Shown piece by piece: positions 19,216-27,591 of a stretch of 64,000 nt of DNA. This stretch comes from an uncultured Bacteroidota bacterium. GTDB lineage: Bacteria > Bacteroidota > Bacteroidia > Chitinophagales > Chitinophagaceae. Below the pieces are notes generated by a model. It had not been told where the DNA came from. It saw only the letters and a list, made by a program, of their open reading frames with translations, and searched no databases. Each line of letters opens with the position of its first letter. Position 1 is the stretch's first letter. The DNA lies in the NCBI GenBank assembly GCA_903824665.1, contig CAIJXT010000019.1, forward strand, positions 245,815-309,814, given 5' to 3'. The translations under genes and the position numbers were made by a program.

Positions 19216-20037
19216 TCAGAATAACGTAGCCTGTACCATTTTTTCAGGTACCGGGTATTTTGCGGCCAGCGGGCTCATCAGCTGCAATAGCGGAGACTCG
19301 TTGAACCGGGAAGCCACAGCAATTTGGGTACTGCCCGCATTTTTCTTGAACAGTTGAGTGGCGATCTCCGGACTATTGTTGTCTTTGGATAGGTGCGCAA
19401 GAAAAACGTGACTCAAAAACGGCGCCTTGTGCCTGGAAAACAATTCAACAGCCTGCACGTTCGACAGGTGACCTTTACTGCCCCGAATTCGCTGTTTCAG
19501 GTGTTGCGGGTAACGCCCTTTTTCCAGCATCAGGTCATCGTAGTTGGCCTCCAGAAAAGCAGCATGACACTGTGCAAAGTAGTTAACCACATTGTCGCAG
19601 GCTGCACCAATATCAGTGAATACGCCAACCCTGAGCCCTTGCACCTCTACAATAAAACTATGCGGATCGGCAGCATCGTGCCATTTGGGAAAGGCAGTAA
19701 TCTTCAATCTGCCAATCGACACCGGGTTGTGGGCGGTAAAATGTCGAACGAGATGTGCAGGTGGCTTGCTGCGGCTGCTTTGCATGGTTGCCGGGGTAAT
19801 GTAAACAGGTATCTCGTACCGCCCTGACAATACCTCTGCCCCATAAATATGATCTGTATGCTCGTGCGAGATGAATATTGCCTTCACCTTGTCCATTTTC
19901 AACCCCAGCCGCTTCATTCGCTTTTCCGTTTCGCGGCACGAAATGCCGGCATCTACCAAAACAGCTTCGGTACTATTACCAATGTAATAGCAATTACCAT
20001 TGCTGCCTGAATTGAGCGATGCGATGAAAACGGACAT
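19216..20037 (-). CDS. WalJ/YycJ-like metallo-beta-lactamase-fold hydrolase
   Basis: A 273-residue metallo-beta-lactamase-fold protein. It begins with MSVFIASLNSGSNGNCYYIG, the signature opening of the WalJ/YycJ subgroup, and has the di-metal motif SHEHTDH (His58, His60, Asp62, His63) plus GVFTDIGAACDNV and a C-terminal HLSKDNNSPE. WalJ-type enzymes are linked to cell-wall regulation and DNA repair or exonuclease activity in Firmicutes; in Bacteroidota the role is less defined. A TATTTTTG box on the minus strand (20084-20077) lies about 40 bp before the start and is a likely promoter. It precedes the APC permease with a 7-nt gap. Confidence 0.9.
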   Translation of the reverse strand: MSVFIASLNSGSNGNCYYIGNSTEAVLVDAGISCRETEKRMKRLGLKMDKVKAIFISHEHTDHIYGAEVLSGRYEIPVYITPATMQSSRSKPPAHLVRHFTAHNPVSIGRLKITAFPKWHDAADPHSFIVEVQGLRVGVFTDIGAACDNVVNYFAQCHAAFLEANYDDLMLEKGRYPQHLKQRIRGSKGHLSNVQAVELFSRHKAPFLSHVFLAHLSKDNNSPEIATQLFKKNAGSTQIAVASRFNESPLLQLMSPLAAKYPVPEKMVQATLF

Positions 20038-20265
20038 GGAATATTCTAGTTGTATTTACTGTCTTTGATAATTTGGCAAAAATAGGCAACAATGTAATTG
20101 CCAGCCGATAAGATTTTGTGGGCTACTTAATAATGTAGAAGCGGCGACCACCCGCCAAAGAATCCGTTGCCAGCAAAATTTTTAGTTTTCATCTCTATAA
20201 TATAATCTGTTTTATAACTTTAGCTGAAATTCCATATATTAACATTCAAACTTAAACAAACAACT

Positions 20266-21957
20266 ATGTCGGACACAACAGCCAAACCATTTCCATCGGA
20301 TATTGAAATCTCGAGGTCTACGAAACTGAAGCACATAACAACCATTGCCGAAAATCTGGGTATTGATGCAGACGACGTCATACCCTACGGAAAGTACAAA
20401 GCAAAGGTGCCACTCACTTACCTGAATGAAGACAAGATAAAGAACAGCAACCTGATATTGATCACGGCTATAACACCAAACAAAGCCGGTGTGGGCAAGA
20501 CAGTAACCAGTGTAGCGCTGTCGCTGGGACTGAACTACATTGGCAAAAAAGCCGCTGTAGCGCTGCGCGAGCCCAGCCTGGGACCATGTTTTGGCATGAA
20601 GGGTGGTGCTGCCGGTGGCGGTTACTCGCAAGTACTTCCTATGGAGGACATCAACCTGCACTTTACAGGTGATTTTCATGCGATCACTTGCGCCAACAAT
20701 ATGATTGCCGCACTGCTGGACAACTACCAATATCAGAACCGCAATACAGACAAAGCACTGGAGAGAGTGGTATGGCGGCGCGTAGCCGACGTGAATGACC
20801 GCTCTTTGCGCAATATCGTGACGGGTCTCGGCGGAAGTGCAAACGGATTGCCAACAGAAGCCGGGTTTGATATTACTCCTGCATCTGAGATTATGGCATT
20901 GTTCTGCCTTGCAACAGGAGTTGAAGACCTGCAGGCACGTATAGAGCGCATAGTGCTGGGTTATACCCGTGACAAGGCCCCATTCACCGTAAAGGATCTG
21001 GGCATTGCCGAATCGATAACTGTATTGCTGAAAGACGCAATCCTACCCAATCTGGTGCAAACCACAGAAAACACAACTGCCTTCGTGCATGGTGGTCCGT
21101 TTGCCAATATTGCCCATGGCTGCAACTCCATACTTGCTACCAAAATGGCGCTGAGCTGCACAGACTATGTGGTTACAGAATCCGGTTTTGGCAGCGACTT
21201 GGGTGCAGAGAAATTTCTTGATATCAAATGCCGTCTTTCAGGTCTTCGCCCGAAAGCAACCGTGATCGTGGCTACAACGGCTGCACTGAAATTGCATGGC
21301 GGTGTTGATGCCAAAGAAATAACAAAGCCTAACATGGACGCGCTGAAATCCGGAGCACCAAACCTGCAAAGGCACATACAAAACATGAAAGGATTTGGCC
21401 AAAGTGTTGTCGTATCCTTCAACCGCTTCAAACATGATACGGATGAGGAGGTGAGCTTCCTCGAAGAGTTCTGCGCTTCAGAGGGGGTTGTATTCGCTAT
21501 CAACAACGGTTTTGTACGTGGTGGCGAGGGCGCATCAGACCTGGCCCGGAAGGTAGTAGACCTGATCGAAAACAATCCATCGAAAGACATTACGTTCACC
21601 TACGACCTTACAGACAGCATAAAAACCAAAATTGAAAAAATTGCCACCAAAATTTACCGTGCCGGCAATGTAACATTCACAGGAAGTGCCGCCACCAAAA
21701 TGAAGCAGTTTGAGGCACAAGGCTGGGGCGACCTGCCGATATGTATTGCTAAAACACAGTACTCCTTTTCAGACGACGAAAAGAAAATCTGCGCACCAAC
21801 AGGCTTCACGATCAATGTACGCGATCTGGTAATCAATGCCGGTGCAGGCTTTATAGTAGCGGTAGCCGGTGAGATCATGCGCATGCCGGGTCTGCCAAAA
21901 GATCCGCAGGCCATGCATATAAAACTGGTTAACGGCGAGATTGAAGGTCTTAGCTAA
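20266..21957 (+). CDS. fhs: formate-tetrahydrofolate ligase
   Basis: Joins formate to tetrahydrofolate using ATP, giving 10-formyl-THF for purine and one-carbon metabolism. It is full length at 563 aa. The nucleotide loop reads [14 protein letters not shown] (Lys78), where many family members have TPAGEGKTTT, so a Val replaces the usual Glu. [46 protein letters not shown] and [14 protein letters not shown] are all conserved, as is the C-terminal [10 protein letters not shown]. The gene stands alone, ends at a strong hairpin terminator, and no folD or purine genes are adjacent. Confidence 0.97.
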   Translation: MSDTTAKPFPSDIEISRSTKLKHITTIAENLGIDADDVIPYGKYKAKVPLTYLNEDKIKNSNLILITAITPNKAGVGKTVTSVALSLGLNYIGKKAAVALREPSLGPCFGMKGGAAGGGYSQVLPMEDINLHFTGDFHAITCANNMIAALLDNYQYQNRNTDKALERVVWRRVADVNDRSLRNIVTGLGGSANGLPTEAGFDITPASEIMALFCLATGVEDLQARIERIVLGYTRDKAPFTVKDLGIAESITVLLKDAILPNLVQTTENTTAFVHGGPFANIAHGCNSILATKMALSCTDYVVTESGFGSDLGAEKFLDIKCRLSGLRPKATVIVATTAALKLHGGVDAKEITKPNMDALKSGAPNLQRHIQNMKGFGQSVVVSFNRFKHDTDEEVSFLEEFCASEGVVFAINNGFVRGGEGASDLARKVVDLIENNPSKDITFTYDLTDSIKTKIEKIATKIYRAGNVTFTGSAATKMKQFEAQGWGDLPICIAKTQYSFSDDEKKICAPTGFTINVRDLVINAGAGFIVAVAGEIMRMPGLPKDPQAMHIKLVNGEIEGLS

Positions 21958-21994
21958 CACTACCTGATCCGGCAATTCCGGTTAGCAATCTGTA

Positions 21995-22040
21995 ATAAAA
22001 AGAATAGAGCGGTTCTGATGAACCGCTCTATTCTTTTTAT
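21995..22040. terminator. bidirectional terminator after fhs
   Basis: A perfect 20-bp stem (21995-22014 with 22021-22040) and six-base loop, with A-rich and T-rich ends, separates fhs (+) from the convergent acetyltransferase operon (-). Confidence 0.92.
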
Positions 22041-22067
22041 GTCCTACCCAATATTGAAATCAGGTGC

Positions 22068-23096
22068 TTACTTCCTGTAGCTTTCCATAAAATACTTTTC
22101 TTCAACAGGCGAAGGATAATATGGCTTTTTAGACCGGGCCAGGTGATTGCGGTTGGTGAAAAACAGATCTGTAATGTCTGTGCCATTTGTTTGCAGGATC
22201 ACAACATCAGGCTCAGAGTACTTCGCCTTTTCTTCCCACATCGAAACAAAATCATCCGTACAGCCGGCATACATAGCCGCATTCATGATCTCCACATCCG
22301 GATACCGCGATTGCAGAATTGTGGTGGCAATAAACTCGTTATCCAGAAACGGCGAATAGATCTGTGACCCGCCCAGGAAAAGATAGTGCTGCTTTGATTT
22401 GGGGAACTTAACGTCGTGGTCCATACGCAGACCCTGAGCATTCGATTTAAGTTTGTAGGGCAAGTCCTTACCACCGTCCAGAATTTCTTCGGTTGACGGT
22501 GCCAGATCACCAAAGGTCTCCGGGCGTTCTGTATCCTTAAATTTGTCGGGTGTTTTATGCCCCAGATGCTTTTTGATAATCGGCTCTAACTGGTCTGCCA
22601 GAAATATGGCGCCCTTCTTAGACCAATGCCCGTCTCTTGGCACCTGTGTGATCACTTTGGGATCCTGAGCGGCAATAGCACTGCTGAGATCATAGAACTC
22701 GATACCCATACTCTGGCAGGTAGTCCTGATAAACGGATTACCGTAGCGCGAGAAATTGGAAATTTCCCTGCCTACCTCAGGCGTTATCAGCACCACAACA
22801 AACTTAGACCCTCTTTCTTCAACCTCTTTTTTGAGTTTGCCCAATTGGTCTTTGTACCGTTGCTGCAACTCACGATAAACGGGCCCGTTTGCACCGTCGT
22901 TATCAAACAGTCTGTTGTCGGGCATTTCTTTGTAGTCGTGATTCAGCTTCTCCACTTCAATTGCATCCTTCTTGCTGGCTGCCAGCAATTGTTTCGTTTC
23001 AGCTGCTTTTGCAACTGCTTTCGGATCAACTTCATCCTTACATCCTGTAGCCCAAATGGCAAATGCTGACAACGACAATAAGAGTAATTTTTTCAT
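22068..23096 (-). CDS. AlgX/AlgJ-like SGNH acetyltransferase lipoprotein
   Basis: Predicted periplasmic partner of the MBOAT protein, transferring acetyl groups to an extracellular polymer. Lipoprotein signal with lipobox ATGC (Cys19), 342 aa. The order of active-site motifs is circularly permuted as in AlgX and AlgJ: RDGHWSKKGA gives Asp155 and His157, while the nucleophile region GGSQIYSPF (Ser244) comes later, and a conserved-looking Asn lies in LQTNGTDITDLF. The region from 30 to 95 is charged and helical, perhaps a spacer from the membrane. It is the last gene of a three-gene minus-strand cluster, 23 nt after the MBOAT gene. No alginate or cellulose synthesis genes are in the window, so the acceptor is unknown. 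It lacks a carbohydrate-binding domain like that of AlgX. Confidence 0.8.
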   Translation of the reverse strand: MKKLLLLSLSAFAIWATGCKDEVDPKAVAKAAETKQLLAASKKDAIEVEKLNHDYKEMPDNRLFDNDGANGPVYRELQQRYKDQLGKLKKEVEERGSKFVVVLITPEVGREISNFSRYGNPFIRTTCQSMGIEFYDLSSAIAAQDPKVITQVPRDGHWSKKGAIFLADQLEPIIKKHLGHKTPDKFKDTERPETFGDLAPSTEEILDGGKDLPYKLKSNAQGLRMDHDVKFPKSKQHYLFLGGSQIYSPFLDNEFIATTILQSRYPDVEIMNAAMYAGCTDDFVSMWEEKAKYSEPDVVILQTNGTDITDLFFTNRNHLARSKKPYYPSPVEEKYFMESYRK

Positions 23097-23119
23097 AAAT
23101 ATTGTTTATTGGTTTTTTG

Positions 23120-24538
23120 CTAAAACTTAAAATAATAGTATTCGCTCAGATTCTGCCGTTTATGAAAAATGTAGATCAGTACAACCACCGCTACATATCC
23201 CGCAATGCGGATATAAATATTGGTCTTACTTAATTCCAGCACATAAGCTTTTTCGCGCTGCACCCACTCAAATGCCAACATCGGCAGACAAATAAGCACA
23301 TTCTTAACCACGAGCGCCATAGGTACAGCAAGTATACTTGCCGAAAATATTTTCACCACCAGCCCCTTCACTACTGTCATATTGGGCGCACGGAAAAAAA
23401 TCCTTGTCAAAGTTATGAGATTGAATGTTAGCAAAAGCTGAAGGAACTCTTTGCCACTCGGAAATAATCTGCCACTTGCTACTACGTCTTTATATCGCGT
23501 AAGCTTGTCTGTAAGTATGTAGGGCAGAAAATAGATCCCGTTCAGCAACCCCCAACATACAAACGTCATGTTGGCTCCGTGCCACAGTCCGCTGAAGCTG
23601 AATATGAACAACATCACCAACACATACTGCACCTTAGACCCACGGTTGCCTCCCAGTGGCAAATAGAGGTAATCGAGCATCCACTTGCGCAGCGATGTGT
23701 GCCATCTGCGCCAGAACTCACCGGGGTTGCGGCTGAAAAACGGCATTTTGAAATTCTGCGCTATATCAATACCCAACAGGCGGGCAACGCCCCGGGCAAT
23801 CTCTGAGTAAGCCGAAAAGTCGGCGTAGAGGTACAAATTAAAAAGCGTGACACCCAGAAACAGAGTGCTGCCATTGAGGTCTTCATAAGATGCGTAACAG
23901 TAATTTACTACCTTTTCTACATTGGCAGCAATCACCATTTTTTTGAATAATCCCCACAATATTTCTGCTACTGATTGCTCTATCTGCTGAAAAGTGAGTT
24001 TATTGCTTCGGCTGAACTGGGGCAGAACATTTGTAGCAGAGGGGATGGGGCCCGAAAGCAAATGGGGAAAGAAGCTGATGTACGTAGCGTAGGTAAGCGG
24101 ATTGGTTGCAGCCGGCAACCTGCGCCGGTAAACGTCTGTAATGTAACCGATAGACGCGAATGTATAGTAGCTGATGCCCAGTGGCACCAGTATATGCAGT
24201 GCACTCGACTGCCACTGCGACAAACCCGTAATATTGCCCAGTATGAGCCCGCTGTATTTGAGGTAAGTAAGACCAAAGCCAAGCAGGCATATTCCCGAAA
24301 TCAGGATCGCTTTTCGGGTCTTCTGCAACTCCTGAGAATGAATGGCCCGGCCAACTGTATAACCCACGATGATCATACCCAGCAGGTACAATGGAAAAGA
24401 CCAATGCAGATTGTTGTAGAAATACCAGCTACCAGCCAGTAAAACCAGATTCTGCATATTGCGCCACTTGTACAATAGCCAATACGCGGCCAGTACAATA
24501 GCAAAAAAAACCGCAAAATCAGTTGTGTTGAATAGCAT
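23120..24538 (-). CDS. MBOAT-family O-acetyltransferase (AlgI-like)
   Basis: Polytopic membrane acyltransferase, 472 aa, that is expected to pass acetyl groups from the cytoplasm across the membrane to the AlgX-like lipoprotein encoded next. Conserved parts are GISYYTFASIGYITDVYR, FFPHLLSGPI, DFSAYSEIARG, FWRRWHTSLRKWMLDYLY (His280) and the catalytic SGLWHGANMTFVCWG (His320). Around ten hydrophobic segments are visible. The same MBOAT plus SGNH-lipoprotein pairing is found in alginate and other polysaccharide acetylation systems. The gene follows the small lipoprotein gene by 39 nt and is probably co-transcribed with it. Confidence 0.93.
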   Translation of the reverse strand: MLFNTTDFAVFFAIVLAAYWLLYKWRNMQNLVLLAGSWYFYNNLHWSFPLYLLGMIIVGYTVGRAIHSQELQKTRKAILISGICLLGFGLTYLKYSGLILGNITGLSQWQSSALHILVPLGISYYTFASIGYITDVYRRRLPAATNPLTYATYISFFPHLLSGPIPSATNVLPQFSRSNKLTFQQIEQSVAEILWGLFKKMVIAANVEKVVNYCYASYEDLNGSTLFLGVTLFNLYLYADFSAYSEIARGVARLLGIDIAQNFKMPFFSRNPGEFWRRWHTSLRKWMLDYLYLPLGGNRGSKVQYVLVMLFIFSFSGLWHGANMTFVCWGLLNGIYFLPYILTDKLTRYKDVVASGRLFPSGKEFLQLLLTFNLITLTRIFFRAPNMTVVKGLVVKIFSASILAVPMALVVKNVLICLPMLAFEWVQREKAYVLELSKTNIYIRIAGYVAVVVLIYIFHKRQNLSEYYYFKF

Positions 24539-24577
24539 GAAAAATTGATAAACGCTGAAATTGCGTTAAAGGGATGC

Positions 24578-25120
24578 TTAGTCTATTAGCTTGAAAGAAT
24601 TGAAAAAATTGGCAACTTCATTATTGGTGGAATAGTCTTTCTTCACAATAGCTACAAGGTCATACAGTCTATTTCCGGCAATACATATTTTCACAGATAC
24701 AAGGGTATTTCCCTTTGGTGCATCGTAAAAAAATGCACGACCCGGATAACCGTTCAGCTCTATGGCCTGTGACTCTATCATGTCCACATCAGAGAAATCG
24801 TTCTTCCTGAGTTCGATAGCGCTGTCGAGCACTCTTGCAATTGCCATACTGTCGGCCGACACATAGGCAGGACAAGTGATATAGCTAACCTCAAACAGCT
24901 TGAACCTGCTGATCGAAAAACTCGAAGGTTTCCAACGTACGAAATGACGATCCTGCTTTCCGAATGGAGTCACTTCATTTTTCTTCAGGTTAGCTACCGG
25001 TGCGGGCATTTGTACAGAAAAACCTCCCGCCTTGCTGTTGTGGGTGGCCCAATCGCTGCTGCTTCCAGAGCACGAGCAAAGAAAAATCAACAGTCCCAGG
25101 ACAACGACAAGGTTACGCAT
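24578..25120 (-). CDS. small lipoprotein of unknown function, first gene of the acetylation cluster
   Basis: A 180-residue lipoprotein with signal peptide and lipobox FLCSC (Cys17). The mature part opens with GGFSVQMPAPVANLK, and ends in NNEVANFFNSFKLID, a beginning and end seen in small periplasmic lipoproteins of several phyla whose role is not known. I cannot assign a family with certainty. It precedes the MBOAT and AlgX-like genes in the same direction, so it may assist in or respond to polymer acetylation. Confidence 0.75.
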   Translation of the reverse strand: MRNLVVVLGLLIFLCSCSGSSSDWATHNSKAGGFSVQMPAPVANLKKNEVTPFGKQDRHFVRWKPSSFSISRFKLFEVSYITCPAYVSADSMAIARVLDSAIELRKNDFSDVDMIESQAIELNGYPGRAFFYDAPKGNTLVSVKICIAGNRLYDLVAIVKKDYSTNNEVANFFNSFKLID

Positions 25121-25193
25121 AAAAACAATATTTTTGTTTGGGGGTTATTGGCCCGCAGATCTGTTGATAAACAGGCAACTATCAATATAAAAA

Positions 25194-25228
25194 ATCAAAC
25201 CAATGGCACCTAAATCCATTGGTTTGAT
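25194..25228 (-). terminator. terminator of the small basic secreted protein gene
   Basis: A 13-bp perfect stem (25194-25206 with 25216-25228) lies 14 bp past the stop codon and is followed on the minus strand by a run of Ts. It separates this gene from the acetylation cluster downstream. Confidence 0.85.
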
Positions 25229-25242
25229 CTCAGCGATGCTGA

Positions 25243-25527
25243 TTATTTCTGCTTAGGTGCGTTCGACGCATCTTTGTTGGCTTTGTAACGTTTGTCTGGG
25301 GTGCCGTCCTTCTTAGTTGGGCCAGCAGGTGCTGCTTCTTCCTTCTTGTTTTCTTTGAAACGCTTGTCGGGCGTGCCGTCCTTCTTCAATCTGGTCGATG
25401 ACTCTCCAGCCACATTCTGCTGCGGTGCAGCTTTGTCGGTCTTCTTTGCCTTTGCCTTGACGTCCTGAGCAATAGATGTGCCACTGATAATAATGAGTGA
25501 CAATAAAAACAAAATGATCTTTTTCAT
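25243..25527 (-). CDS. small basic secreted protein with KKDGTPDKR repeats
   Basis: A 94-residue protein with a clear signal peptide (MKKIILFLLSLIIISGTSIAQ). The mature 73 residues are mostly Lys, Asp, Ala and Pro with no predicted fold, and include a duplicated 14-residue unit: KKDGTPDKRFKENK at about 48 and KKDGTPDKRYKANK at about 71. Such units recur in small Bacteroidota proteins but I know no function. It has its own terminator and a near-consensus -7 box (TAATTTAG) upstream, so it is a single transcription unit. It may be a cationic surface or polymer-binding protein; that is inference. Confidence 0.75.
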   Translation of the reverse strand: MKKIILFLLSLIIISGTSIAQDVKAKAKKTDKAAPQQNVAGESSTRLKKDGTPDKRFKENKKEEAAPAGPTKKDGTPDKRYKANKDASNAPKQK

Positions 25528-25630
25528 TGTATTTTAGATTTTGTGCTAAATTAGTTATTTTGGCTCACGCTGGATAGATTTATTGCTACGAAGTTGTTAA
25601 TGACAAACCGCTTACGACAAAGAAGCCCGA

Positions 25631-26038
25631 ATGAAAGAAACCACCCAAAACAACCCGTTTGAATTCATTATCTATGTTGCTGATCAGGTGTGTAGCAGAA
25701 ACTTTTATGCGACTGTACTAAACAGCCAGCCTTTACTTGATGTCCCCGGCATGACAGAATTTGAATTATCTGCCGGGTGCAAACTGGGTATTATGCCAGA
25801 AAATGGAATTGCCCGGATACTTCAAAACCGGTTGCCGCACCCAGCCTCCGGAAATGGGATCCCCAGATGTGAACTGTATATGCTTTCTGCTGATGCCCCG
25901 GGGCTCATGAACAGACTGAACGAAGCCGGTGCAACACTGGTGAGCCCGATGGCAGACCGCGATTGGGGCCACAGCGTAGCCTACTATGCCGACCCAGACG
26001 GGCACATCATTGCCGTGGCAAGGGAACAGGTAAGGTAA
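25631..26038 (+). CDS. VOC-family (glyoxalase/dioxygenase fold) protein
   Basis: A 135-residue single vicinal-oxygen-chelate unit. The pattern is typical: an opening beta strand FEFIIYVADQVCSRNFYATVLN, an internal ELYMLSADAPGLMNRLNEAGA strand-helix, and the closing AYYADPDGHIIAVARE with the last Glu as a possible metal ligand. The first metal ligand normally near residue 12 is not an obvious His. VOC proteins include glyoxalases, antibiotic-resistance proteins and isomerases, and the sequence does not single one out. It stands before the MATE exporter on the same strand, 149 nt away and with a separate -7 box between them. Confidence 0.85.
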   Translation: MKETTQNNPFEFIIYVADQVCSRNFYATVLNSQPLLDVPGMTEFELSAGCKLGIMPENGIARILQNRLPHPASGNGIPRCELYMLSADAPGLMNRLNEAGATLVSPMADRDWGHSVAYYADPDGHIIAVAREQVR

Positions 26039-26126
26039 AATGCGAAAACCCGGGGGCTACTCTGGTTTAATATGGCGTCATTTATAAATTCTATGACAAT
26101 TGATGTGGTGTTGTGCCCTATTGCAG

Positions 26127-26134
26127 TACATTTG
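26127..26134 (+). promoter_or_regulatory. -7 promoter box upstream of the MATE exporter
   Basis: TACATTTG at 26127-26134 is an exact TAnnTTTG box, giving a leader of about 47 nt. No -33 box was seen at the standard spacing. Confidence 0.45.
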
Positions 26135-26187
26135 CGCTACTGTAAATAATTACATATAAAACAAACTGAGTTGCAACCTAAGGTCTT

Positions 26188-27528
26188 ATGAATAATCTAG
26201 GCGTAGCCGCCACTACCCGGCAAATCATAAAACTGGCAGCGCCCATTTCTCTGGCAATCCTTATTCCCCAGTTAAATTTCTTTACCAATACCGTATTTCT
26301 AGGCAAACTGGGCGAACGGGAACTTGGTGTAAATGGCATAACAGGTGTATTTTACCTCATTCTTTCCATGATTGGGTATGGTTTGTCCAGCGGCATACAA
26401 ATACAGATGGCACGGCGGGCTGGCGAAGGAGATAAAAAAGGTCTGGCACAATTGCTGGCAAATGGCGCTATGTTATCGGCGCTTTTTTCTCTCGGCCTTA
26501 TGATGGTCACGCTCTGGATGGTACCGCTGCTATTTGGTTTCAGTCTTCAGGACAACGACAATTTTTCACTGAGTGTTAATTTCATTTATATCAGGGTATG
26601 GGGACTGCCCTTCCTCATGATTACCCAACTACTCAGCTCATTTTTTATCTCTATCAGCAGGTCCCGGATGCTGATCTACGGATCTGTAGTAGCCACATTT
26701 GTAAATATCGCCCTCGATTACATGCTGATCTTCGGAAAGGGAGGCATGCCTGCTTTGGGCTTTCACGGCGCAGCAGTGGCGTCTGTGATTGCTGAGGTGG
26801 CTGCCTGCCTGGTGATGGTGGCCATCTTCTTCCTGCGTGGCTTGCATCATACTTATCCGTTATTCAACTTCAGGCATTTTGATCTTGAACTGTCCCGGCG
26901 ATCATTGGGCGTTGCCGCGCCGCTTATTGTACAGTTCATGTTCAGCATAGGCGGCTGGCTGGTCTTTTTCTTTTTTGTAGAGCATCTGGGAGGGCAATCG
27001 CTGGCTGCGTCGCAGGTGCTGCGCAATATTTTCGGGATAGTAAGTGTGGGTACATGGGCGCTCGCCACTACCTGCAATACCATGGTAAGCAACATAATAG
27101 GTCAGGGCCGGCAAAAAGATGTGATGGCCATGATCAAAAAGATTTCGAAACTGAGCTTCATCTATTCCACGGTGATTTGTGTCGTCATGCTCTTGTTCGC
27201 CCGCGAATTCCTTTCGGTTTACACAGCAGATGAGGCCCTGATACAATTTTCGCTGCCCAGTCTCCGGGTAATTATTGTGGCAACGCTGGTCATGTCGTTG
27301 TCTACAGTGGTATTCAATGGAGTGGTAGGCACCGGTAATACACTCGTTAACCTCACTATGGAAGTAACCTGTGTGGGCTTGTATCTTGTCTATTGCTACT
27401 TCGTCATTCTGGTATGGAAAAGTCCGCTGTATCTGTGCTGGGGTTCAGAATTCGTTTATTGGTTCACCCTCCTCTGCGGATCCGTTCTGTATCTGAAAAG
27501 CGGCAGATGGAAAGGCAAAGAAATATAG
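26188..27528 (+). CDS. MATE-family efflux transporter
   Basis: Inner-membrane exporter of the multidrug and toxic compound extrusion family, 446 aa, with about 12 hydrophobic helices in two similar halves. The N-terminal IIKLAAPISLAILIPQLNFFTNTVFLG and AALGFHGAAVASVIAE-like segment after TM5 (ALGFHGAAVASVIAEVAA) are typical, and GVVGTGNTLVNLTMEVTC in the second half matches the repeat. It should be driven by Na+ or H+. The substrate cannot be told. There is no regulator next to it. It converges with the ferredoxin oxidoreductase gene. Confidence 0.93.
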   Translation: MNNLGVAATTRQIIKLAAPISLAILIPQLNFFTNTVFLGKLGERELGVNGITGVFYLILSMIGYGLSSGIQIQMARRAGEGDKKGLAQLLANGAMLSALFSLGLMMVTLWMVPLLFGFSLQDNDNFSLSVNFIYIRVWGLPFLMITQLLSSFFISISRSRMLIYGSVVATFVNIALDYMLIFGKGGMPALGFHGAAVASVIAEVAACLVMVAIFFLRGLHHTYPLFNFRHFDLELSRRSLGVAAPLIVQFMFSIGGWLVFFFFVEHLGGQSLAASQVLRNIFGIVSVGTWALATTCNTMVSNIIGQGRQKDVMAMIKKISKLSFIYSTVICVVMLLFAREFLSVYTADEALIQFSLPSLRVIIVATLVMSLSTVVFNGVVGTGNTLVNLTMEVTCVGLYLVYCYFVILVWKSPLYLCWGSEFVYWFTLLCGSVLYLKSGRWKGKEI

Positions 27529-27591
27529 CTATGCCTTTGCCTGCTCCAATGACAAACGGGTAGGTATACTCATCACCGTACAAAATCCCTG

